In this document: positions 52,546 to 59,870 of the stretch, one piece after another
Numbering within the stretch: the stretch's first letter is position 1
How the letters are laid out: the number at the start of each line of letters is the position of its first letter
DNA from: Sphingobacterium sp. ML3W
GTDB taxonomy: Bacteria > Bacteroidota > Bacteroidia > Sphingobacteriales > Sphingobacteriaceae
Direction: 5' to 3'
DNA: 64,000 bases
Assembly: GCF_029542085.1 (NCBI RefSeq)
Contig: NZ_CP107036.1
Span: 5,208,001-5,272,000 of the forward strand
Translations under genes and position numbers: made by a program
Notes under the pieces: generated by a model
What the model was told of the DNA's origin: nothing
What the model saw: the letters and a program-made list of their open reading frames with translations, nothing else
Database searches by the model: none

Positions 52546-53013
52546 TTATTTAGTTATCCCTAAATCACGTATCTGTTGGGATGCATTCTTGTTGTCCACT
52601 TTTTTGATGATGTGCTGAATGATGCCCTGCTCATCGATCACAAAGGTAGTGCGTGCTGTACCCATATATTTTTTCCCGTACATGTTTTTCTCAACCCATA
52701 CACCATAGGCCTCTACAAGGCTTTTGTCTTCATCCACAAGAAGTTGAAATGGTAGCTCGTGTTTGCTGATAAACTTTTGATGTGAAGCTTCGTTGTCGAT
52801 GCTAACACCGATAATTTCAAAGCCATCTTTTTTCAGTGATTGATAGTTGTCTCTAAAATTGCAGGCTTCGGTCGTGCAGCCCGGAGTATTGTCTTTCGGA
52901 TAAAAGTAGAGAATCACCTTTTTTCCTTTGAAATCTGAAAGATGGACCGTTTCACCATGTTGATTTTTTGCACTGAAATCCGGTGCCTGTTGTCCTATTT
53001 CTAGTGTTGCCAT
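52546..53013 (-). CDS. bcp: Thioredoxin-dependent thiol peroxidase (BCP / PrxQ type)
   Basis: 155 residues, the full length. The peroxidatic C46 and resolving C51 are in DNTPGCTTEACNFRD. Family segments include FYPKDNTPGCT, IIGVSIDNEASHQKFISKHELPF and KYMGTARTTFVID. It reduces peroxides with thioredoxin in the cytoplasm. It is upstream of glyS and downstream of the M23 gene on the same strand. Confidence 0.95.
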   Translation of the reverse strand: MATLEIGQQAPDFSAKNQHGETVHLSDFKGKKVILYFYPKDNTPGCTTEACNFRDNYQSLKKDGFEIIGVSIDNEASHQKFISKHELPFQLLVDEDKSLVEAYGVWVEKNMYGKKYMGTARTTFVIDEQGIIQHIIKKVDNKNASQQIRDLGITK

Positions 53014-53130
53014 ATGTAGTTCTATTTAGTCTATTAAGATACAATATTATTCGATGAAAATCCAGCACGCACATTCGACTTGTTTCTAAAATGATCCAAG
53101 AATAAAAGCACATGAAGGATGTACCACGCA

Positions 53131-53151
53131 CAGCAGATAAACTATCTGCTG
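53131..53151 (-). other. Hairpin over the stop codon of the M23 gene
   Basis: CAGCAGATA (53131-53139) and TATCTGCTG (53143-53151) form a 9-bp perfect stem around the stop codon at 53142-53144. No T-run follows, so a terminator role is uncertain. Confidence 0.4.
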
Positions 53152-54866
53152 AAGGAGGCTTCGTATGTTTTTAAATTTCCTTTATTGTCTTTGACCTCTA
53201 ATTTGAAACTGTGGGTGCCACTGCTCAGATTGGATTCAAAGTCGTGCCACAGGTGTCTCGTTTTGGGATCATATTTCATCAGGGCCCATTTGCCATCTAT
53301 ATAGGCATCGAAGGTATCTATTCCTGAAAGATTATCACTGATGGTAAAATCTATGGAGCGTTGATTGGATACATTCTTGCCATCGGTCAGGTTACGTGCA
53401 CTGATGGTTGGGGCAATGGTATCAACAGCCACATAAAAGCCGCCAAATTCGCGCACATTGGCCACTACCCAGCCATTTTCGTATTTCCCACCCTGCGCTC
53501 CACCATCTGTGGAGACAATCAGCGCCTTGCTATATAAGCTTTCTGGTAGGCTGTAGTCCGGTTTGATCATCAGTTTGTAATACCCGAATACAGGTGTATA
53601 GCTGTTGTGGATGTAATGCGCAGCGGAGTAGCCTTTCGCTGGCTTGGCACCTTGGGAATAATTGAAATATAGGTCGTTATAGAGGATGTTTTTGCCCATA
53701 TAAACGCGCGCATTTTCAGCCTCATATTTGTTTTCATCGGCATAATGAAACATTTTGAGCCCTTCGGCTGATTTATGGCTGATCGCTAAAGAAGGGTTGT
53801 TCTGAACCTTAAAATTAAGTTCGCTTTTATTGCCCTGAACATCCTTGACGACATATTTTACATCATGAACCTCATTGTCCTTTAATTCGATCATACCCAG
53901 GTTGTCCAGTTGTTTGTAGATATTGATCGGATTGTTGGGGTCTTTAAAACTCTTTTGTACACGGACGCCAGATTTCTTCAGATAAGGGTAGTCTATATAC
54001 GATTGAATCGCACGGGTCTGGTCAAAGGGGATGGATTCAAAGAGTACGGTGCTGATATTTTTATTGTCAAGGAATAGTTCAATCGAATAAACACCATAGG
54101 TAAAGGAAATGCCACCACGTCTGTCTACAGTATTGATACCAAGACCAAAGTTGCCATTGACCGGAATAGGGGCACTTGATGTCAAACTATAATTTCCATC
54201 ACCGATGGGTCTGATCGTCTGATGCCTGCGCGGTGTGTTCTCATCAAAGATTTCTCGGCCAAGGTCATAAACTGTTATACCTCTGATCAATGGTTTTACT
54301 CCATCCGGAAATAACAGCCCAAACAATTGTGGATTTAATGGCAGTTGTGCTTTGGTATCGCGGATCTCAAAATGCAGGTGTGGTCCCGCTGAACCACCAG
54401 TATTTCCAGAGTTGGCAATAAACTCACCTTTTTTGACAGGTACTTGATTTGGTTTGAGAAAGACATCAACATCAAAGCGTTTTTGTTTGTACTGTTCGTC
54501 TTTTATAATTTTTGCCAGATCAGCATTGAAGCTCTCCAGGTGCATATACACGGAGGTATATCCATTTGGATGGTCAATATACACGTAATTTCCGCCGCCA
54601 CCGATCTGTACACGTACACGGGAGACAAAACCCTCCGCCGCCGCGTGTACAGGAATATTGATGCGCTGCTGGGTGCGATAATCGTCGCCACCATGGAAAT
54701 GCGTTGCCCGCAACTCACCAAATGAGCCCGATGCCTGGGGAGCGATATCCATTGGCCGTACAAAATAATTCTGCGGATAATTGCGACTTTTGATAATATC
54801 CTGTGCTTGGGCGAGGCTAGAGGCCAAGGTCAGTACACCAAGTAAAATTGCTGTTTTTTTTATCAT
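53142..54866 (-). CDS. M23 family metallopeptidase, secreted
   Basis: 574 residues. The signal peptide ends near residue 21 (SLAQAQ). The lysostaphin-type domain (about 45-180) has THFHGGDDYR (zinc His and Asp), VYMHLESF and GPHLHFEIRD (HxH motif). The C-terminal 390 residues are beta-rich, with an Ig-like or WxL-like segment near the end (ISDNLSGIDTFDAYIDG, HDFESNLSSGTHSFKLEVKDN). It cleaves peptidoglycan cross-links or is a structural regulator. The full zinc-ligand set argues for activity. It is 9 bases downstream of the FAH gene. Confidence 0.92.
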   Translation of the reverse strand: MIKKTAILLGVLTLASSLAQAQDIIKSRNYPQNYFVRPMDIAPQASGSFGELRATHFHGGDDYRTQQRINIPVHAAAEGFVSRVRVQIGGGGNYVYIDHPNGYTSVYMHLESFNADLAKIIKDEQYKQKRFDVDVFLKPNQVPVKKGEFIANSGNTGGSAGPHLHFEIRDTKAQLPLNPQLFGLLFPDGVKPLIRGITVYDLGREIFDENTPRRHQTIRPIGDGNYSLTSSAPIPVNGNFGLGINTVDRRGGISFTYGVYSIELFLDNKNISTVLFESIPFDQTRAIQSYIDYPYLKKSGVRVQKSFKDPNNPINIYKQLDNLGMIELKDNEVHDVKYVVKDVQGNKSELNFKVQNNPSLAISHKSAEGLKMFHYADENKYEAENARVYMGKNILYNDLYFNYSQGAKPAKGYSAAHYIHNSYTPVFGYYKLMIKPDYSLPESLYSKALIVSTDGGAQGGKYENGWVVANVREFGGFYVAVDTIAPTISARNLTDGKNVSNQRSIDFTISDNLSGIDTFDAYIDGKWALMKYDPKTRHLWHDFESNLSSGTHSFKLEVKDNKGNLKTYEASFSR

Positions 54867-54875
54867 TTCCCCTCC

Positions 54876-55487
54876 CTATTTGATTTTACAGCTAAACATC
54901 TTTTGTTCCCTAATAAATCCTTCCAAGAGATCACCGATTGCGACCGACCCAACACCAACCGGGGTGCCTGTATAGATCAGGTCACCTTTGCGTAAGGTAA
55001 TAAATTTGGACGTATAGACAATTAGGTCTTCAAAGGAGAAAATCATATCCTTAGTATTCCCCTGTTGGACAGTTTGTCCATTTTGTTGCAGAGAGAAATC
55101 AATGGCATCGACAGCACCGATTTCTTCTTTCGCGATTAAATTGCTGATCACAGCGGAGTGATCAAAGGCTTTTGCCAGTTCCCAGGGAAGACTTTTCGCT
55201 TTAAGTTCCTGCTGTAGATCTCTTGCAGTGAAGTCGATTCCGAGACCGATCGCATCATAATAGGTCGAGGCGAATTTGGACGTTACATGTTTACCTTCCT
55301 TGCAGATCCGGAGAACGACTTCAGTCTCAAACTGAATGTTTTTGGAAAATTCGGGGTAATAGAAATCTTTATTGTCCTTTAAGACCGCGGTATCGGGCTT
55401 TAAAAATATGATGGGATTTTCGGGTACTGGATTATTGAGCTCTTTCGCGTGGTCGATGTAATTGCGACCTATAGCAATTATTTTCAT
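54876..55487 (-). CDS. Fumarylacetoacetate hydrolase family protein
   Basis: 203 residues from ATG 55487 (MKIIAIGRNYIDHAKEL). It is the compact FAH/YcgM-like type. The metal site is ETEVVLRI and GIDFTARDLQQELK. The later KGDLIYTGTPVGVGSVAIGD closes the fold. Such enzymes hydrolyse or decarboxylate acylpyruvates and oxaloacetate-like acids in the cytoplasm. The M23 peptidase gene follows 9 bases on, in the same operon, without an obvious functional link. Confidence 0.92.
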   Translation of the reverse strand: MKIIAIGRNYIDHAKELNNPVPENPIIFLKPDTAVLKDNKDFYYPEFSKNIQFETEVVLRICKEGKHVTSKFASTYYDAIGLGIDFTARDLQQELKAKSLPWELAKAFDHSAVISNLIAKEEIGAVDAIDFSLQQNGQTVQQGNTKDMIFSFEDLIVYTSKFITLRKGDLIYTGTPVGVGSVAIGDLLEGFIREQKMFSCKIK

Positions 55488-55846
55488 GGATATAAAATAT
55501 ATAATGACTGTATCGAATCTCAAGAGCTGAATGGGGATGTAGAACGTTCTACATACTATTCTTTTGCTCCTTGAATCAACAAACTTAGCAAATGTACCAT
55601 GTTTATCCAAAAAGTAGGGCAATGCATCGAGTTTTCTTAACCCTTGGTTAATACCAACTTAAAAAATAATAAGGTAATAATAGGGGATTAACAGGGGTAT
55701 AATAGGGGAGTAACAGGGGTAAATCCGTATTAACCCTAAGTAAATACCCTGTAAAAATATAGTTACAACAGTTTTAGCTAAAACCTTCTTGCGACGAAGG
55801 TGTTTCTATGTTAGAACGAATTGTTGAATAGAATAAATGTAATTAT
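55488..55846. other. Intergenic region with G-rich tandem array
   Basis: A 359-base spacer, divergent between the FAH gene and a DUF6266 gene. Its middle (55671-55721) is the 11-bp G-rich array described separately. CCC-containing segments flank the array (TTAACCCTTGG near 55638; TTAACCCTAAG near 55730) and could pair with it. No protein-coding frame was seen. Confidence 0.6.
55678..55721 (+). repeat. 22-bp tandem repeat with four regularly spaced GGGG tracts (G-quadruplex candidate)
   Basis: Two adjacent 22-bp copies (55678-55699 and 55700-55721) are identical except one base. Each is two 11-bp units of the form AGGGG plus six bases. GGGG occurs at 55683-55686, 55694-55697, 55705-55708 and 55716-55719, with exactly seven bases between each. 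A degenerate unit with only GG is just upstream (55671-55681). It lies about 130 bases before the DUF6266 start. Confidence 0.9.
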
Positions 55847-56482
55847 ATGGCAATCTTACATCATGGGCCTAATGGCCCCATCACGGGTAAATTTGGATCT
55901 GTCAATGCGTATATGCTAAATGGACAGAATGTTGCACGGGGACCACGCAAGAGACGTACTTCGCCACCAACAGAAAAAGAATTGTTGAACCGCAGTAAAC
56001 AGAAGGTCGCCGGCGAATTTGCTAAACATAACCGTCCCATATTGGATTTTGGCTATCAATACCAAGTCAAAAAGGGCGACCGTATTGGTGCTTTTCAGCT
56101 CGCACAAAGGCATATTTTTACGGAAACACTGGAACTCGATGCAGAGAATAAGCCTTTTGTTAACCCGGAAAATCTCCTTGTCTTTGCCGGTAACTTGCCG
56201 CCGTTGGTCGACTGTCAGATTGAGAAAGAGGATGATATGCTTCATCTAAAATGGACCGCTGTCCCGATCTATAACGATCATGTATTTAAGGTAAATCTGG
56301 CATTAATCAATCTCGATGCGCCCGGTGATATGAAAATCGGTATCGCCGAGGTAAATAAGGGATCTATTTCACTCAGAATCCCCGGTCTGAGCTTGAAAAA
56401 ATTTGACTATCATGTGTATGTCTGTGTGTGGGATACCTTCTCCGGAGAGTTTTCAAATTCTACCTATTGTGGTCTTGTGTAA
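55847..56482 (+). CDS. DUF6266 family protein
   Basis: 211 residues. The N-terminus (MAILHHGPNGPITGKFGSVNAYMLNGQNVARGPRKRR) matches the DUF6266 pattern of a Gly-rich start followed by a basic GQNVARGPRKRRT motif and a KELLNRSKQKVAGEF helix. The C-terminal half is a beta domain (LHLKWTAVPIYNDHVFKVNLALIN, DYHVYVCVWDTFSGEFSNS). There is no signal peptide. The function is unknown, and the family is often present in multiple copies in Sphingobacteriaceae. The long spacer upstream carries the G-rich repeat array. Confidence 0.8.
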   Translation: MAILHHGPNGPITGKFGSVNAYMLNGQNVARGPRKRRTSPPTEKELLNRSKQKVAGEFAKHNRPILDFGYQYQVKKGDRIGAFQLAQRHIFTETLELDAENKPFVNPENLLVFAGNLPPLVDCQIEKEDDMLHLKWTAVPIYNDHVFKVNLALINLDAPGDMKIGIAEVNKGSISLRIPGLSLKKFDYHVYVCVWDTFSGEFSNSTYCGLV

Positions 56483-56518
56483 TAGGATTTTTCAGGGGAC
56501 TTGTGTATCTTTAACACT

Positions 56519-57178
56519 ATGAATAAACTACAAGCCGTATTGTTTGATTTGGATGGTACATTAATCGATTCGGAATATTTCTATTTTAAAAATTGGGCAC
56601 CTATCTTAAAACAGGAATTTGATCTGGAGATAAATTATGAAGATTGGATCCGGGATTTTGCCGGACATACCTTAGCACATAATGTAAAACGCCTGGTTGA
56701 AGACTATGGGTACGATACGACTGAGGAGCATATGTGGAAAAGGACACGTGCCGCCTATGCTGATTCTAATATGAGCGATATCGAATTGATGCCTTTTGCG
56801 AAAGATATTTTGGTCTACCTCAAAGAAAATAACATCCAGATTGGATTAGTGACCTCAAGTTACCGTAGTACAGTGGATACCGTTTTGGGAAAACATGGAC
56901 TGTTGGATTACTTTGAATTTTTTGTGACAAGAGAATGTGTGGAGTTTCCGAAGCCTAATCCGGAACCTTATCGTCTGGCGCTGTCAAAACTGGATTTACC
57001 AGGAGCATCCTGCGTTGCGATTGAAGATACGATAACAGGAAGTCGGTCTGCGTTGGGTGCTGGTTTACAGTTGATTGCCGTGACAAAACAGGAGGTGGAG
57101 CGTGCTAGACTAACAGCTGTTGATAACATTGTGGAAAACTTGCAACAGGCAAAACAGCTATTATCCGGTTGGATTTAA
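56519..57178 (+). CDS. HAD family phosphatase (beta-phosphoglucomutase-like)
   Basis: 219 residues from ATG 56519. The HAD motifs are FDLDGTLIDSE (D10, D12), LVTSS, the Lys in FPKPNPEPY, and IEDTITG. A helical cap at about 17-85 defines the subclass I fold of GS1/PGMB-like proteins. The substrate is a sugar or nucleotide phosphate, not identifiable further. It starts 37 bases after the DUF6266 gene. Confidence 0.92.
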   Translation: MNKLQAVLFDLDGTLIDSEYFYFKNWAPILKQEFDLEINYEDWIRDFAGHTLAHNVKRLVEDYGYDTTEEHMWKRTRAAYADSNMSDIELMPFAKDILVYLKENNIQIGLVTSSYRSTVDTVLGKHGLLDYFEFFVTRECVEFPKPNPEPYRLALSKLDLPGASCVAIEDTITGSRSALGAGLQLIAVTKQEVERARLTAVDNIVENLQQAKQLLSGWI

Positions 57179-57265
57179 GGACAACCATATAATTTAATCG
57201 TTTTAGCATTTGTAATTTTATTCGGATATACGTAATATTACCGAATTGTAAAGGGAACTCTGATT

Positions 57266-57754
57266 ATGAACCGTAGAACCGCAATAAAGCAATTTTTCAT
57301 TATCGCTGGCGGATTGACTATTTTGTCATCCTGTCTGAATGATGGTGGTGCATCTATTGTATTAAATAAGCTGAAATTATCGGCCGAAGACGAGCAGTTT
57401 TTAGCTGATCTTGTCGATGTCCTTATCCCGAAAACCGATACTCCGGGCGGGAAGGAACTGAATCTGCATCTGTTTGTGATCAAGATGGTGGATGATTGTG
57501 AGTCGTCGGAAAACCAGGAGAAATTTGTCTCTGGTTTTAACAAACTAAGGAAACAGCTGAATCTGGCCAATGGCAAAGAGACAGAAAGTAAGTTAGCCAA
57601 CCTAACCGATAAAACGGATGAAAAGACTTTTTTTGAGATCTTTAAATCACGTGCGATCCAGGGCTATCTAAATTCAGAATATGTGATGAAGAATAAGGTG
57701 ATCTATCAGCTTATTCCGGGACCGTACAATGGTGCGGTAAAAATTAATGGATAA
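57266..57754 (+). CDS. Gluconate 2-dehydrogenase subunit 3 family protein (gamma subunit, Tat-type lipoprotein)
   Basis: 162 residues. The N-terminus MNRRTAIKQFFIIAGG has a twin-arginine pattern and ends at a lipoprotein cysteine (ILSSC, about residue 23). The domain starts KLSAEDEQFLADLVDVLIPKTDTPGG, the family hallmark, and continues FKSRAIQGYLNSEYVMKN and GPYNG. These small subunits partner FAD-containing GMC dehydrogenases and carry them across the membrane by the Tat route. The stop overlaps the start of the GMC gene by 8 bases, so the two are translated together. Confidence 0.92.
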   Translation: MNRRTAIKQFFIIAGGLTILSSCLNDGGASIVLNKLKLSAEDEQFLADLVDVLIPKTDTPGGKELNLHLFVIKMVDDCESSENQEKFVSGFNKLRKQLNLANGKETESKLANLTDKTDEKTFFEIFKSRAIQGYLNSEYVMKNKVIYQLIPGPYNGAVKING

Positions 57755-59477
57755 ATCCAATATGGCAAATCTAAATATTGACAGTGAAAAAAATAGGACC
57801 TATGATGCTATCGTGATAGGTTCGGGAATTAGTGGTGGCTGGTCTGCAAAAGAATTGTGTGAGAAAGGACTAAAGACCCTGGTATTGGAGCGTGGACGCG
57901 ATGTGCAACATATTAAGGATTATCCAACCACGAATATGATGCCCTGGGAGTTTGAACATCGGAATGAGATGCCTTATAAAGTGAAGGAAGAAAATCCGAT
58001 TGTCAGCAAATGTTACGCTTTTCATGAAGATGCTGCACATTTTTTTGTGAAAGATAAGGAGCATCCCTATATACAGGAAAAACCTTTTGATTGGATCCGA
58101 GGATATCAGGTTGGCGGAAAATCTTTGTTATGGGCGAGACAGACGCAGCGTTGGTCCGATTTTGACTTTGAAGGTCCTGCACGTGATGGTTTTGCCGTAG
58201 ACTGGCCTATACGCTATGCTGATTTAGCGCCTTGGTATGCTTATGCAGAGAAGTTTGCCGGTATCGCTGGGGATCATGATGGACTGCCAGAGCTGCCAGA
58301 TGGTGAATTTTTGCCTGGTTACCCGTTAAATATTGTAGAGAAGTATTTTAAAGAGAAAGTTCAGAAAAAATTTCCGGAGCGTAAGGTGATCTCTGCACGT
58401 TGTGCACACCTTTCCAAGCCCAACCAGATTCACATCGATCAAGGCCGTGTACAATGCCAAAATCGTGTACTCTGTCAGAGAGGATGTCCTTTTGGAGGGT
58501 ATTTCAGTTCCAATGCAACAACAATTCCTTGGGCTACTAAAACCGGAAATATGACTCTTCGTCCACATTCGGTGGTTCATTCTATCCTATACGACGAACA
58601 GAAAGGAAAAGCTGTAGGTGTTCGGGTCATTGATACAGATTCCAAAGAGGAGATTGATTTCTATGCAAAATTGATTTTTGTCAATGCAGCTGCCATCAAT
58701 ACCAATCTGATCTTGTTGAATTCTAAATCTAACCGCTTTCCAAATGGTTTAGGAAATGACAGTGGAGTATTGGGTAAATATGTCGCTTTCCACAACTATA
58801 GTGCACGGATTTACGCCGAATACGAAGGACTGTTGGATTACACCGCAGAGGGGAGAAATCCTGCCGGCGGTGGATATATCCCTCGCTTCCGCAACCTACA
58901 TAAACAGGAAACAGATTTCTTACGCGGCTATGCGGCAGGTTTTGGCGCATCGCGTAGTAAAGAATCAGACCGCTCTGGCCTAGGATTAGGACTTAAAGAG
59001 AATTTGTTAAACCCGAAATTGGGAATTTGGCAGGTTGGTTCACATATGATGGGTGAGACCATACCAAAAGAATCAGGCATGGTGTCTCTAGATGCTAGTA
59101 AAACAGATGATTGGGGAATTCCATTGTTGAAGATTGCCGTCGATTATGATGACAATGACGAAAAAATGAAAAAAGATTATATTTCGGTCATGACCGAAAT
59201 GTTTACCGATGCCGGTTTCACGAATATTCGACCAGATACACATTGGCAAGCTCCGGGGCTGGACATCCATGAGATGGGCGGCGCACGCATGGGGCACGAT
59301 CCGAAAACATCTGTATTGAACAAATGGAACCAGATGCATGCGGTAAAAAATGTTTTCGTTACGGATGGTGCCTGTATGACTTCGACATCAACGCAAAATC
59401 CTTCATTGACCTACATGGCGTTCTCAGCACGTTCCGTGGATTATGCCATCAGCGAAATGAAGAAGGGAAATATATAG
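57747..59477 (+). CDS. GMC family FAD-dependent oxidoreductase (sugar dehydrogenase alpha-subunit type)
   Basis: 576 residues. The FAD Rossmann motif is DAIVIGSGISGG (about 20-31) with LERG at the end of strand 2. QVGGKSLLWAR follows. Cysteines C237, C243 and C247 are spaced C-x5-C-x3-C, as in the 3Fe-4S-binding alpha subunit of Burkholderia FAD glucose dehydrogenase. The C-terminal HEMGGARMGHDPKTSV and TSTSTQNPSLTYMAFS carry the catalytic His/Asn region. There is no signal peptide of its own, so export probably depends on the gamma subunit. Glucose or glycoside-3-dehydrogenase activity is the likely class; the cytochrome subunit is not next to it. Confidence 0.93.
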   Translation: MDKSNMANLNIDSEKNRTYDAIVIGSGISGGWSAKELCEKGLKTLVLERGRDVQHIKDYPTTNMMPWEFEHRNEMPYKVKEENPIVSKCYAFHEDAAHFFVKDKEHPYIQEKPFDWIRGYQVGGKSLLWARQTQRWSDFDFEGPARDGFAVDWPIRYADLAPWYAYAEKFAGIAGDHDGLPELPDGEFLPGYPLNIVEKYFKEKVQKKFPERKVISARCAHLSKPNQIHIDQGRVQCQNRVLCQRGCPFGGYFSSNATTIPWATKTGNMTLRPHSVVHSILYDEQKGKAVGVRVIDTDSKEEIDFYAKLIFVNAAAINTNLILLNSKSNRFPNGLGNDSGVLGKYVAFHNYSARIYAEYEGLLDYTAEGRNPAGGGYIPRFRNLHKQETDFLRGYAAGFGASRSKESDRSGLGLGLKENLLNPKLGIWQVGSHMMGETIPKESGMVSLDASKTDDWGIPLLKIAVDYDDNDEKMKKDYISVMTEMFTDAGFTNIRPDTHWQAPGLDIHEMGGARMGHDPKTSVLNKWNQMHAVKNVFVTDGACMTSTSTQNPSLTYMAFSARSVDYAISEMKKGNI

Positions 59478-59478
59478 C

Positions 59479-59521
59479 TTCAGCTGGGAAAGATTTTGGA
59501 AATAAATCTTTCCCAGCTGAA
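59479..59521 (+). terminator. Hairpin after the GMC gene
   Basis: TTCAGCTGGGAAAGATTT (59479-59496) pairs perfectly over 18 bases with 59504-59521 (seven-base loop). The stem begins two bases past the stop codon. No T-run follows, but A-rich sequence does. Confidence 0.75.
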
Positions 59522-59870
59522 ATTAAAACACTAAATTACAGCCTTAATTAAGATATTAACACCAGAAAAACATAACCAAATAAGAAAAGAAAAACAGAAA
59601 CTAAACAGTATAAACCAAACGAACAAACCAAATTTTTTTACAAAAAAAGCAAAAGCGATTTAGCATTTTTTCTGTACTTATAGCGATCAATTAAAATTGA
59701 GATAAAGTTGATGCTTTGAGGGAAGGATATTAAATCGAAAAAAATTATAATGGAAGGGATTATGAGCTAAAACCTTTTATTATAATCGATTATAAGGGAA
59801 AACTAAATTAAACTAAACGTTTCTAGTATTATTTTGCTAAAACGTTTTTATAAACCAAATCACTATTAAT
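59522..59870. promoter_or_regulatory. Upstream region of susC with operator-like palindromes
   Basis: An AT-rich 349-base region without a gene. TTATAATCGATTATAA (59780-59795) is a 16-bp perfect palindrome. AAACGTTT at 59815-59822 and AAAACGTTTT at 59839-59848 are two more palindromes whose centres are 25 bp apart. Their clustering 25-90 bases before the susC ATG suggests regulatory binding sites. No exact TAnnTTTG box was found. Confidence 0.5.
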
